From Sediminibacterium magnilacihabitans (GTDB lineage Bacteria > Bacteroidota > Bacteroidia > Chitinophagales > Chitinophagaceae), in the NCBI GenBank assembly GCA_002973575.1, contig PVEQ01000004.1, positions 124,001-188,000 on the forward strand: 64,000 nt of DNA, in the 5' to 3' direction. The notes below the pieces were generated by a model. That model was not told the DNA's origin and ran no database searches. It saw nothing but the letters and a program-made list of their open reading frames with translations. The translations under genes and the position numbers were made by a program. Of the stretch, positions 1 through 7,967 are shown one piece after another. Position 1 is the first letter of the stretch; each line of letters begins with the position of its first letter.

Positions 1-111
1 GTTGACATAACAGATGCGTTTGATTCCTACCCTAAATTTACGAAATAGTTATTAGCTGGTAGTTGTTAGTTGACAGATACCTAACATTAACATTCCAACA
101 ACTAACATCTA
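1..111. repeat. Intergenic spacer with TTAGTTG/CAACTAAC repeats
   Basis: Non-coding spacer downstream of rfbA. It carries several TTAGTTGT and CAACTAAC words in both orientations (about 53-73 and 96-116), able to pair with each other. On the minus strand, the word AGTTGATAGATGTTAGTTGT begins at the rfbA stop codon. It recurs with one mismatch at the umuC stop codon (13390-13409, plus strand). Function unknown; it may act as a transcript end structure or be a small dispersed repeat. Confidence 0.5.
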
Positions 112-975
112 TCAACTTCCCCTCAGCCTGCGCAAATACTCTCCATAGCCGCTTTTGGCATATTTATCAGCCAGTTTCGTCAGTTGCTCCCGGTTGATAT
201 ATCCCATACGGTAAGCCACTTCTTCTATACAGCCTATTTTCTGGCTCTGCCTTTTTTCTATCACCCGTACAAATTCACAGGCATCGCTTAAAGATTCAAA
301 AGTGCCCGTATCGAGCCAGGCCGTTCCCCGGCTCATAATACCCACTTTCAGCTTTCCCTGTTGCAGGTATTCATTGTTCACCGTAGTGATCTCGTATTCA
401 CCCCTCGCCGAAGGTTCAATGCTTTTGGCAATGGATACCACTTCATTATCGTAAAAATACAGGCCTGGCACCGCGTAATTCGATTTGGGTGCCTTGGGTT
501 TTTCTTCTATCGAGATGGCGTTTTGCTTTTCATCGAATTCCACCACGCCATATCGTTCGGGATCGTTCACTTCATAAGCAAAAACAGCAGCGCCGTCTAC
601 ATCGTTGAAAGACTGCACGAGCTGACTGAACCCGGCTCCATAAAAAATATTATCCCCCAGTATCAGCGCTACTTTGTCATTCCCAATGAACTGCTCCCCG
701 ATCACAAAAGCCTGCGCCAGTCCGTTGGGCACCGCCTGGGTAGCGTAAGAAAACCTGCAACCCAACTCCGATCCGTCTTCCAGCAGCCGCTGGAACTGGG
801 TACTGTCTTCCGGTGTAGTGATGATGAGGATATCCCGGATACCCGCCAGCATCAAGACCGATAAAGGATAATAGATCATCGGCTTGTCATAGATCGGCAT
901 CAGTTGTTTGCTGATGCCTTTGGTGATAGGGTACAAACGTGTACCGGATCCTCCTGCGAGAATAATACCCTTCAT
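112..975 (-). CDS. rfbA: Glucose-1-phosphate thymidylyltransferase RfbA
   Basis: Cytosolic enzyme that joins glucose-1-phosphate and dTTP to dTDP-glucose, the entry step to dTDP-L-rhamnose and related surface sugars. At 287 residues it has the usual length. The nucleotide-binding loop [13 protein letters not shown] lies at residues 8-20 and is followed by the family Lys-Gln; LGDNIFYG near residue 105 and EEKP near 158 are also typical. It is the last gene of the minus-strand cluster rfbB-rfbC-rfbA and starts 3 nt after rfbC stops, so all three are probably cotranscribed. The fourth pathway gene, rfbD, is not in this window; it may lie left of position 1 or elsewhere. The stop codon sits inside a repeat shared with the umuC 3' end. 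Confidence 0.96.
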   Translation of the reverse strand: MKGIILAGGSGTRLYPITKGISKQLMPIYDKPMIYYPLSVLMLAGIRDILIITTPEDSTQFQRLLEDGSELGCRFSYATQAVPNGLAQAFVIGEQFIGNDKVALILGDNIFYGAGFSQLVQSFNDVDGAAVFAYEVNDPERYGVVEFDEKQNAISIEEKPKAPKSNYAVPGLYFYDNEVVSIAKSIEPSARGEYEITTVNNEYLQQGKLKVGIMSRGTAWLDTGTFESLSDACEFVRVIEKRQSQKIGCIEEVAYRMGYINREQLTKLADKYAKSGYGEYLRRLRGS

Positions 976-978
976 GGT

Positions 979-1536
979 TTAAAAGTTAAGTTCGTTTGCA
1001 ATCATTTTCAAAGTGGGCAATACCGTATCTTTTTCCGACAGTAACAGTTGCTCCTGCGGCAGGCCCCAGTCGATGCCTAATTCGGGATCATTGTAAATAA
1101 TCCCTCCCTCGGAAGCTTTGTTATAATAATTATCGCATTTATAGAAGAAGGTTGCGGTTTCACTCAACACTACAAAGCCATGTGCAAAACCACGGGGCAC
1201 ATAGAACTGGGTATGGCTCTCGCCAGACAGTTCAACAGCGATGTGCTGACCGTAAGTAGGCGATTTTTTACGCAAGTCTACCGCTATATCCAGCACCTTT
1301 CCTTCCAGCACACGCACCAGTTTGCTCTGGGCAAATTCGCCATGCTGAAAATGCAACCCGCGCAGCACTCCTTTCTGTGAGCGTGACTGGTTGTCCTGCA
1401 CAAAATCCACGTCAATCCCAGTTTGTTGCAGGAATGTTTTTTTGTTGAAGCTTTCAAAGAAATAACCTCTCTGATCACCGAACACAGTATCATGGATGAT
1501 GAAGCAGCCTTCCAGTTTTGTAGATTCCACTCTCAT
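979..1536 (-). CDS. rfbC: dTDP-4-dehydrorhamnose 3,5-epimerase RfbC
   Basis: Epimerises C3 and C5 of dTDP-4-keto-6-deoxyglucose, the step after RfbB in dTDP-rhamnose synthesis. The 185-residue cupin protein has the usual length. The conserved RGLHFQ at residues 59-64 carries the catalytic His62, and VPRGFAHGF near residue 113 is the family signature. It begins 1 nt after the rfbB stop and ends 3 nt before the rfbA start, so translation is probably coupled along the cluster. No odd features. Confidence 0.96.
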   Translation of the reverse strand: MRVESTKLEGCFIIHDTVFGDQRGYFFESFNKKTFLQQTGIDVDFVQDNQSRSQKGVLRGLHFQHGEFAQSKLVRVLEGKVLDIAVDLRKKSPTYGQHIAVELSGESHTQFYVPRGFAHGFVVLSETATFFYKCDNYYNKASEGGIIYNDPELGIDWGLPQEQLLLSEKDTVLPTLKMIANELNF

Positions 1537-1537
1537 A

Positions 1538-2593
1538 TCAGCGGTTGCTATACATTGATTCGTAATAATGTTGATAATTGCCGCTGGTAATATGGTTCAG
1601 CCATTCTGTATTGGCCAGGTACCAGTCGATCGTTTCGGCCAGCCCCTGTTCAAATGTTACCGATGGCTTCCAGCCCAGCGCTTTGTTGATCTTGCCGGCA
1701 TCGATGGCATAACGCCTGTCGTGACCGGGACGGTCTTTGACATAAGTAATGAGTTGCTCACTGGTTCCGGCACTGCGGCCCAGCTTTTCATCCATCAGTT
1801 TACACAACAGTTTCACCAGGTCAATGTTCTTCCATTCATTGAATCCACCGATATTATAGGTCTCACCAGTTACGCCTTTATGAAACACCGCATCGATGGC
1901 TGTTGCATGATCTTTCACATAAAGCCAGTCACGCGTGTACTTCCCATCACCATAAACCGGTAAAGGTTTTCCATTGATGATATTGTTGATGAACAATGGT
2001 ATCAGCTTCTCGGGGAAATGATAAGGTCCGTAATTGTTGGAACAATTGGAAACAACGGTTTGCAGATGATAAGTCTCATGATAGGCCCGCACAAAATGAT
2101 CGGAAGAAGCCTTGCTGGCCGAATAGGGCGAGCGGGGATCATAAGCTGTTTCTTCTGTGAAGAAACCAGTCTCACCCAGGCTACCGTATACTTCATCAGT
2201 GGAAATATGATAGAAGCGGTGTTTGGAGTAATCGGCCGCCCATTTTTTACGGGCTGTATTAAGCAGGTTCACTGTGCCGATGATATTGGTATAGACAAAA
2301 TCCAGCGGGGAAACAATGGAGCGGTCCACATGCGATTCCGCTGCCAGATGGATCACATCAGTTATACTATATTCATCAAACACTTTTTCAAGCGCTTCAC
2401 TGTCGAGTATATTGGCTTTTACAAACCGGTAATTGGGTTTGTTTTCAATGTCTTTCAGGTTCTCTAAATTACCCGCATAAGTAAGGGCATCTAGGTTAAT
2501 GACCTGGTATTGGGGGTATTGGTTCACGAATAGCCTGACCACATGTGAACCGATGAAACCGGCTCCACCGGTGATCATAATATTTTTGCTCAT
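1538..2593 (-). CDS. rfbB: dTDP-glucose 4,6-dehydratase RfbB
   Basis: NAD-dependent short-chain dehydrogenase-fold enzyme that turns dTDP-glucose into dTDP-4-keto-6-deoxyglucose. The protein is 351 residues. The Rossmann loop GGAGFIGSH is at residues 9-17, the catalytic pair Y157/K161 lies in YSASK, and the dehydratase signature TDE is at 132-134. It is the first gene of rfbBCA on the minus strand. A TTATTTTG box (minus strand, positions 2615-2622) lies 21 nt upstream of the ATG and resembles the -7 element of Bacteroidota promoters, with one mismatch. Confidence 0.96.
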   Translation of the reverse strand: MSKNIMITGGAGFIGSHVVRLFVNQYPQYQVINLDALTYAGNLENLKDIENKPNYRFVKANILDSEALEKVFDEYSITDVIHLAAESHVDRSIVSPLDFVYTNIIGTVNLLNTARKKWAADYSKHRFYHISTDEVYGSLGETGFFTEETAYDPRSPYSASKASSDHFVRAYHETYHLQTVVSNCSNNYGPYHFPEKLIPLFINNIINGKPLPVYGDGKYTRDWLYVKDHATAIDAVFHKGVTGETYNIGGFNEWKNIDLVKLLCKLMDEKLGRSAGTSEQLITYVKDRPGHDRRYAIDAGKINKALGWKPSVTFEQGLAETIDWYLANTEWLNHITSGNYQHYYESMYSNR

Positions 2594-2708
2594 CTGTACT
2601 GCTTTCTTAACGGGCGCAAAATAAGCAAATACCCTGCTTGGCGCCGCATCAGGGCGCTATATTTTCATTTTCCTTTACTATCTTCATCCGGTAATCAACC
2701 CGCCTGCC

Positions 2709-3860
2709 ATGAACCAACGTTATTACTCGCTCGATGTATTCCGGGGAGCCACCGTGGCGCTCATGATACTGGTCAACAACCCCGGTAGCTGGGCACATAT
2801 TTATAGTCCGCTTGAGCACGCCACCTGGCACGGTTGTACGCCTACCGACCTGGTATTTCCGTTTTTCCTATTTGCAGTAGGTAATGCCATGGCATTCGTG
2901 ATGCCCCGTTTTGAACAAGCCGGCGCAGGTGTTTTCTGGAAGAAAGTGATCAAAAGGACCCTGCTCATATTCCTGATCGGCCTGTTCCTGAATTGGAGTC
3001 CCTTTGTTAAATGGGATGGCGACCATATCGCTTTTAAGAGTTGGGATACCATACGTATACTGGGTGTATTGCAAAGAATAGCGCTTTGTTATTTCTTCGC
3101 TTCCATTATTGTATTCTACGGAAAAACAAAAGGCGCATTTGTAACAGGTGGCATATTGCTCTTATTATATTGGTTCATCTGCAACTGGCTGGGCGCTCCC
3201 GGCGATCCTTACAGCCTGCAAGGTTATTTTGGTACACAGTTCGATAAAAACATCCTGGGTGAAGCGCACATGTACAAAGGAGAAGGTCTCGCTTTTGATC
3301 CGGAAGGATTGGGCAGCCTCATGGCGCCTGTTGTGCAGGTGATCCTGGGATTCATGGTGGGACAATACATCCAGCAAAAAGGTAAGACCTATGAAATGCT
3401 CAGCAATCTTTTTGTTGCCGGGGTGGTGTTGATCTTTGCAGGTTTCTGTTGGGATATGGTATTCCCCATCAACAAAAAAATATGGACCAGCAGTTATGTA
3501 CTGTATACAACCGGACTGGCCATGTTAACCATCGGCACACTCATTTACCTCGTTGAATTCAAAGCTGTCAAAGGCGCCTGGAGCCGGTTCTTTGATGTGT
3601 TTGGCAAAAACCCCCTGTTCATATTTGTATTGAGTGGATTCCTGCCAAGGGTATTGGCCATGTTCCGTTGGGTAGATCACCTGGATGAAGCCGGTAAAAA
3701 AGTATATACTTCTCCTTTCGCCTGGTTTTACAATCATATCTGCAAAGACATCGCTTCAGACCTGCGGGTAGGTTCGCTGGTGTATGCATTGGTAACGATC
3801 GCGTTTTATTGGCTGATTGTTTACTTGTTGGATAAGCGGAAAATTTACATCAAAGTGTAA
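2709..3860 (+). CDS. NagX/DUF5009-type membrane acyltransferase
   Basis: Polytopic inner-membrane protein (383 residues, about ten hydrophobic segments) of the heparan-alpha-glucosaminide N-acetyltransferase-like family (DUF1624/DUF5009, NagX). The start SLDVFRGATVALMILVNNPG and the following HATWHGCTPTDLVFPFFLF, with the conserved histidines, are family hallmarks. Related proteins are thought to transfer acetyl groups across the membrane to amino sugars, but bacterial members are poorly characterised. It is convergent with the MurU-like gene, which ends 18 nt away. The shared theme with the next two genes is amino-sugar handling, so a role in GlcNAc or MurNAc salvage is a reasonable inference. 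Confidence 0.85.
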   Translation: MNQRYYSLDVFRGATVALMILVNNPGSWAHIYSPLEHATWHGCTPTDLVFPFFLFAVGNAMAFVMPRFEQAGAGVFWKKVIKRTLLIFLIGLFLNWSPFVKWDGDHIAFKSWDTIRILGVLQRIALCYFFASIIVFYGKTKGAFVTGGILLLLYWFICNWLGAPGDPYSLQGYFGTQFDKNILGEAHMYKGEGLAFDPEGLGSLMAPVVQVILGFMVGQYIQQKGKTYEMLSNLFVAGVVLIFAGFCWDMVFPINKKIWTSSYVLYTTGLAMLTIGTLIYLVEFKAVKGAWSRFFDVFGKNPLFIFVLSGFLPRVLAMFRWVDHLDEAGKKVYTSPFAWFYNHICKDIASDLRVGSLVYALVTIAFYWLIVYLLDKRKIYIKV

Positions 3861-3878
3861 CCAATAGTTGATACAGGT

Positions 3879-4610
3879 TTAGCTGCACCATGTTTCAGCT
3901 TTCGCAATACTTTCAGGTTTTCCTACATCAATAAAACGCGCACCGCTGTGGTCGAAACATTGAATGGGGTAATGATCCATCAATGAAAGATATACGTCTA
4001 CCATGGAGAATTTTCCTTCCTGTTTCATTGCCTCGAAAAGGCCGGTATTGATAACATGAATACCACTGAACGCTTTCTGCTGCAACAGTGTATAGTCTTT
4101 TACAGACCGCAATCCAGCCGGTTTCTCTTCGCCGCTGTTCACATTACGCCATCCTTTGAGCCTGCTTGCAGCATCAAATAAAAAATAGCGTGAAGTAGTC
4201 CTGTCAGATACCGCCAGTGTAGCAAGGGGTTGTTCCGCTTCGTGCCGGCGTATCATATCATCCAACCGCATATCGGTGAGAATGTCTACGTTCATGACTA
4301 CAAAATCTTTTTCCGCCTCAAAGTACCAGGCTGCTTTCTTCAATCCTCCACCCGTTTCCAACACAGCATCTGTTTCATCGGAAATAGTAATCCGGCTGCC
4401 CCATCCTTCGTTTTGAGTGATGGCATCAATAATTTGATCTGCAAAATGATGCACATTAACAATCACCTCATTGATGCCGAACTGTTGCAGGTATTCAATA
4501 TTACGTTGCAGCAAGCTCTTACCATTTACCAACGCCAACGCTTTGGGATGATGATCGGTCCAGGGTTTGAGCCGGGTACCAAGACCTGCGGCGAATAGCA
4601 TGGCTTTCAT
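3879..4610 (-). CDS. MurU-like sugar-1-phosphate nucleotidyltransferase
   Basis: Predicted to attach a UMP-type nucleotide to a sugar-1-phosphate; closest in pattern to MurU (N-acetylmuramate-1-phosphate uridylyltransferase) and other NTP_transferase proteins. The start chosen at 4610 gives 243 residues beginning MKAMLFAAGLGTRLKPWTD, the exact family N-terminus; the frame stays open upstream but only inside the preceding gene. The Asp of VMNVDILTD is the likely metal ligand. It lies 14 nt downstream of the kinase-RapZ fusion on the same strand. In known MurNAc recycling, a kinase (AmgK) makes MurNAc-1-phosphate and MurU makes UDP-MurNAc, so the pair fits that pathway. Substrate is inferred, not shown. 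Confidence 0.85.
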   Translation of the reverse strand: MKAMLFAAGLGTRLKPWTDHHPKALALVNGKSLLQRNIEYLQQFGINEVIVNVHHFADQIIDAITQNEGWGSRITISDETDAVLETGGGLKKAAWYFEAEKDFVVMNVDILTDMRLDDMIRRHEAEQPLATLAVSDRTTSRYFLFDAASRLKGWRNVNSGEEKPAGLRSVKDYTLLQQKAFSGIHVINTGLFEAMKQEGKFSMVDVYLSLMDHYPIQCFDHSGARFIDVGKPESIAKAETWCS

Positions 4611-4624
4611 AGTACGCGCGTAAT

Positions 4625-6064
4625 TTATTGTACCCAGTTCAATTGATTGGTATGTGTGAGCACTACTTTTACTTTGTATTTGTTCTTCAGGTGCCGGGTT
4701 GTTTGTTCGGCAGCATACACACTGCGGTGTTGTCCGCCTGTGCAACCAAAATTGATCATCAGACTGCTGAAATCCCGTTTCAGATAGGTTTCTACTGTAA
4801 TATCCACCAAATCCCACACGCTGTTCAGGAACTCATTCATCTTGGTGCGTTGTTCCAGGAAATCCTGTACGGGTTTGTCTTTCCCACTCAACTTTTTATA
4901 CTCATCGAAGCGGCCGGGATTCAGGATTCCCCGCATATCGAACACGAAACCGCCTCCGTTCTCTGATTCATCGTTGGGTATGCCTGTCCGGTAGCTGAAA
5001 CTGTTAATATGAATGAGTAACGGCGTTTGCTCATTGGCCTGTGGCGGTTCAAACCGCTCTATCATTTCATCGGTTACCACCAGTTTCAATACCCGCGTAA
5101 ACTCAGGCATTACAATGCCGATACGTTTGTTCTCTATGAAAAATTTCAGGTTGCGAAGTGCCAGTGGAATGCTGGCCAGGAAATGTGCCTTTCGTTCAAA
5201 CAGTCCCCTGAATCCATAAGCGCCCATCACCTGTAATAAACGGATCAATACATATCCGTTGTACTGACTCACAAAAGTAACGCGGTCTACCGGCTGCTCC
5301 AGCAATTGATCGATCTGGTCCATGTAATAGTCCAGTAAATCGTCTTTCCATTTTTCGCTCAGTTCTGCTTTCGCCTGCCACAACAAAGATGCCACATCGT
5401 ATTGCAGCGCTCCTTTCATTCCGCCCTGGTAATCGATGAAATTCACTTCATCGTTCTTTACAATGATGTTGCGGCTCTGAAAATCGCGGAACATAAAATA
5501 CTTATACTCAGTATGCGTGAGATAAGTGCTCAATGCCTCGAAGTCGTCCAACATGGCCTGTTTATCGTAAGGCAATTGCAGGGTGTCTAGGAAATAGTAT
5601 TTGAAATACAACAGGTCACTTAAGATAGCTTGTTTGCCAAATTCCTTGGCCGTAAGGCTCCAGTCGTAATCCAGTCCCTTGTCGCCCAGTATTTGCATTT
5701 TAGCGAGGGCCGACAAACTTTTCTGGAATAATCCATACGCATAATCGCCATGTCCGTTCTGTTCCAGTTTATTCAGCAATGAATCACGGCCAAGGTCTTC
5801 CTGGATATAAAGGGTATCGTCTTCATTAACGCCCAGGATACGGGGAACCGGAAGACCTGCATTTTTGAAATGCTTGCTGAAATAAATGAATGTCTGCGTT
5901 TCCTTTTTATTGAGGTTATAGGTAGCAATAAAACTACCCATGCCTGCATATATCCTGAAATAAATCCTGTCGCTCCCGCTTTGCGGTAATTTCTCAATGC
6001 GATCTGCTTTCCTGCGTTGCACAATTTCGAAAAGCTCCTCAATGGCCCTAATAACTGCCTCCAT
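4625..6064 (-). CDS. Aminoglycoside-phosphotransferase-fold sugar kinase fused to RapZ C-terminal domain
   Basis: Two-domain protein of 479 residues. Residues 1 to about 330 are an APH-fold kinase of the AmgK type: the catalytic loop FRDFQSRN (near 195) keeps Asp and Asn, and FIDYQGG supplies the metal-binding Asp. Residues from about 350 to the end match the C-terminal domain of RapZ: NSFSYRTGIP, then VFDMRGILNP, then GCTGGQHRSVYAAE near 440. In RapZ this domain binds glucosamine-6-phosphate; the CTGGxHRSV pocket is kept, while the His of the FKHGIP segment is Thr here. The RapZ P-loop domain is absent. The start at 6064 is preferred over 6127 because family homology begins there. With MurU it likely forms a kinase plus nucleotidyltransferase salvage pair, with the RapZ-like domain as a possible sensor (inference). 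Confidence 0.88.
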   Translation of the reverse strand: MEAVIRAIEELFEIVQRRKADRIEKLPQSGSDRIYFRIYAGMGSFIATYNLNKKETQTFIYFSKHFKNAGLPVPRILGVNEDDTLYIQEDLGRDSLLNKLEQNGHGDYAYGLFQKSLSALAKMQILGDKGLDYDWSLTAKEFGKQAILSDLLYFKYYFLDTLQLPYDKQAMLDDFEALSTYLTHTEYKYFMFRDFQSRNIIVKNDEVNFIDYQGGMKGALQYDVASLLWQAKAELSEKWKDDLLDYYMDQIDQLLEQPVDRVTFVSQYNGYVLIRLLQVMGAYGFRGLFERKAHFLASIPLALRNLKFFIENKRIGIVMPEFTRVLKLVVTDEMIERFEPPQANEQTPLLIHINSFSYRTGIPNDESENGGGFVFDMRGILNPGRFDEYKKLSGKDKPVQDFLEQRTKMNEFLNSVWDLVDITVETYLKRDFSSLMINFGCTGGQHRSVYAAEQTTRHLKNKYKVKVVLTHTNQLNWVQ

Positions 6065-6558
6065 AAACTGTATACTTTGGGCGAAAATAGCGGAAATGCC
6101 TGATTTACAGATTTTACTGATTATCAATTCTTTTCGAAGAACACAACTCGATTGAATGTACTAAAGTCACATATAGTCGAGTGGTGCTTGCGTTGAAAAC
6201 ACCATTAAACCCAGTGAAAACACCATTCAAAATTCCGTGAGAATACAATTGCAGTTATTATTTATTCACCTTACTTTTAATATATGATTAAGCTGCTCAT
6301 CTGATTGGGTTTCACAAAACCCTAGTTTACCCCCCCTAAAAAAATCAGAGGCTTTACTATTACGGTTTACCATACTGAATAGTAGTAATGAAGTTTAATT
6401 TGGATGAATTATGTGAATCTAAGAGCTAACCAATTTTATACTGTTCTTAGATTCAAAAAGAATTCTATTAAAAGCTCACATTCATTGCCATTTCTATTTT
6501 TTATAAAATAGAATGTCAAAATAATAGCCATAGCACTAACATAAAACACCGAAAGAGT
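6065..6558. other. Long AT-rich intergenic region with direct and inverted repeats
   Basis: About 490 nt without a gene, clearly richer in A/T than the flanking coding DNA. It holds a 13-bp direct repeat TGAAAACACCATT at 6194-6206 and 6215-6227 (21-nt period), a perfect inverted repeat with 11-bp arms TGAATCTAAGA at 6414-6424 and 6445-6455, and a second palindrome with 9-bp arms TTCTATTTT at 6492-6500 and 6505-6513. These lie upstream of the lipoprotein gene and may be operator sites or a structured leader. I see no coding potential. Confidence 0.6.
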
Positions 6559-7617
6559 ATGAAAAAATTAAGGACTGTCTATTTGGTATTAATATCTTGT
6601 ACGGCATTAATCGCATCCTGTTCAAAGGAAAATTCACCAGTAGTTCAAAAAACTGATTTAGAAAAAGTCGCATATACGACTTTGCAGGAAAAGATGTCTT
6701 CAAACAATTTTAATGATCTCGATTGGAATAAAGTGGAAATTACACAGCTAAAGGGAAAGCCAGTCGTATTAATGATTCACAGCAAAAAGCCATCTGGAAA
6801 ATTTTTAATATTTGGCGTTCTAAATGGCAAACAATCTTATAATTGGGTGGAACTTAAAAGTGCTTCTTCTTCAGCAAAAGGTAAATTTTCTGGTGAAATC
6901 TTACTCACTGCTGTTAATGATAGTATTCTAAATAATTTTATTGTTGTTGATGGAAAAGTTACAGGAACAGCGCAAAAAGGAACTCAGGTTCAAACAACAT
7001 CGGCTTCTCCTATAATCAAAAAGTTATATGTCGTTGATCCAGGATGCACATTACCAAATGTTCAAGTTACCGGATATTTACCTTCAGGCTCACCAATGAA
7101 TTTTTGGAGTCTTTATTGGCTTTTAAATCAAAGTTTGGATTACTTTTTTTCGTATAATTATGATCAATCTTCTGTCCCGTCGAGTGGTGGTGGTGCAGCA
7201 ATTGTTGAAATGCCGTCGTTAATATCTTGTTCTGGAAGAAATACAGTTGTAACAATTAATGCTGATGGAACTAAAACTTTTAAGACTGACTTTAGTGGTT
7301 CGGTCTTTTTTAATGGCTTATACGCTAAAGCTACGGTGTCTTTTACTATCAACCAGAGCATGCAAAGCCTATCGATTCCAAAAAATTTCTCGATCAATAT
7401 CTCTCCTTCATGGGCTATAGGGACGTACTCGCTTGGCTCGATGGACGATGTATATTCGTATTTTTTTCAGAGCACTAATACTCTAACCATCTACTTTAAT
7501 ATGAATTATGCTGTTGGTTTATCTTCATTAGGCCTTATTTCTACTATCCCAGAACAATGGAGGATTTCAATAAATCTCAACACTCCTTTTCCATACACAA
7601 TTACACTTTCAAAATAA
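6559..7617 (+). CDS. Lineage-specific lipoprotein of unknown function
   Basis: I do not recognise the family. The protein has 352 residues. The N-terminus is a lipoprotein signal (MKKLRTVYLVLISCTALIASC), with the lipobox LIASC giving a lipidated Cys21, so it should sit in the outer or inner membrane. The following region is hydrophilic. The middle is rich in Ser, Gly and aromatic residues (YWLLNQSLDYFFSYNYDQSS near residue 200, then SSGGGAA). The C-terminal half alternates hydrophobic and polar residues, suggesting beta structure. The gene is markedly AT-rich with codon use unlike its neighbours, which suggests recent acquisition. The next gene starts 6 nt later and is probably in the same transcript. 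Confidence 0.7.
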   Translation: MKKLRTVYLVLISCTALIASCSKENSPVVQKTDLEKVAYTTLQEKMSSNNFNDLDWNKVEITQLKGKPVVLMIHSKKPSGKFLIFGVLNGKQSYNWVELKSASSSAKGKFSGEILLTAVNDSILNNFIVVDGKVTGTAQKGTQVQTTSASPIIKKLYVVDPGCTLPNVQVTGYLPSGSPMNFWSLYWLLNQSLDYFFSYNYDQSSVPSSGGGAAIVEMPSLISCSGRNTVVTINADGTKTFKTDFSGSVFFNGLYAKATVSFTINQSMQSLSIPKNFSINISPSWAIGTYSLGSMDDVYSYFFQSTNTLTIYFNMNYAVGLSSLGLISTIPEQWRISINLNTPFPYTITLSK

Positions 7618-7623
7618 AATAGT

Positions 7624-7947
7624 ATGAAACTAGTAGAAAGCAAACTTTTCAGAATAGCTGTATATATAGTAGCAGTCGGTATCGTTTTACAAGTTGTTTT
7701 TTTTATCCTGGGAATTTCTATGCACTTTTTAACAACTAGTAGCATAAGCGGCATAACAGAAATAAGAAAAGACATGCAGCAGACATTCAGTTATCATAAC
7801 CCGTCAATGGACAGTGTATTAAAAAATACCATTTGGTATAAACGATTCGAAAGCACCAATAATAGGGATTCTCTGTTGTATTATATAAAAAATGCCAGAA
7901 TTGATGCTGACAGTATTTTAAACCAACCGAGGAGTGTTCCTAGATAG
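7624..7947 (+). CDS. Small single-pass membrane protein of unknown function
   Basis: A 107-residue protein with one strong transmembrane helix (about residues 10-34, FRIAVYIVAVGIVLQVVFFI) and a polar C-terminal tail of about 70 residues with many Asn, Asp and Ser. No known family recognised. It starts 6 nt after the AT-rich lipoprotein gene and shares its base composition, so the two look like one transcription unit on a small island. It might anchor or assist the lipoprotein, but nothing in the sequence proves this. Confidence 0.6.
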   Translation: MKLVESKLFRIAVYIVAVGIVLQVVFFILGISMHFLTTSSISGITEIRKDMQQTFSYHNPSMDSVLKNTIWYKRFESTNNRDSLLYYIKNARIDADSILNQPRSVPR

Positions 7948-7967
7948 AGTGATAAAAGTAAAGTATT

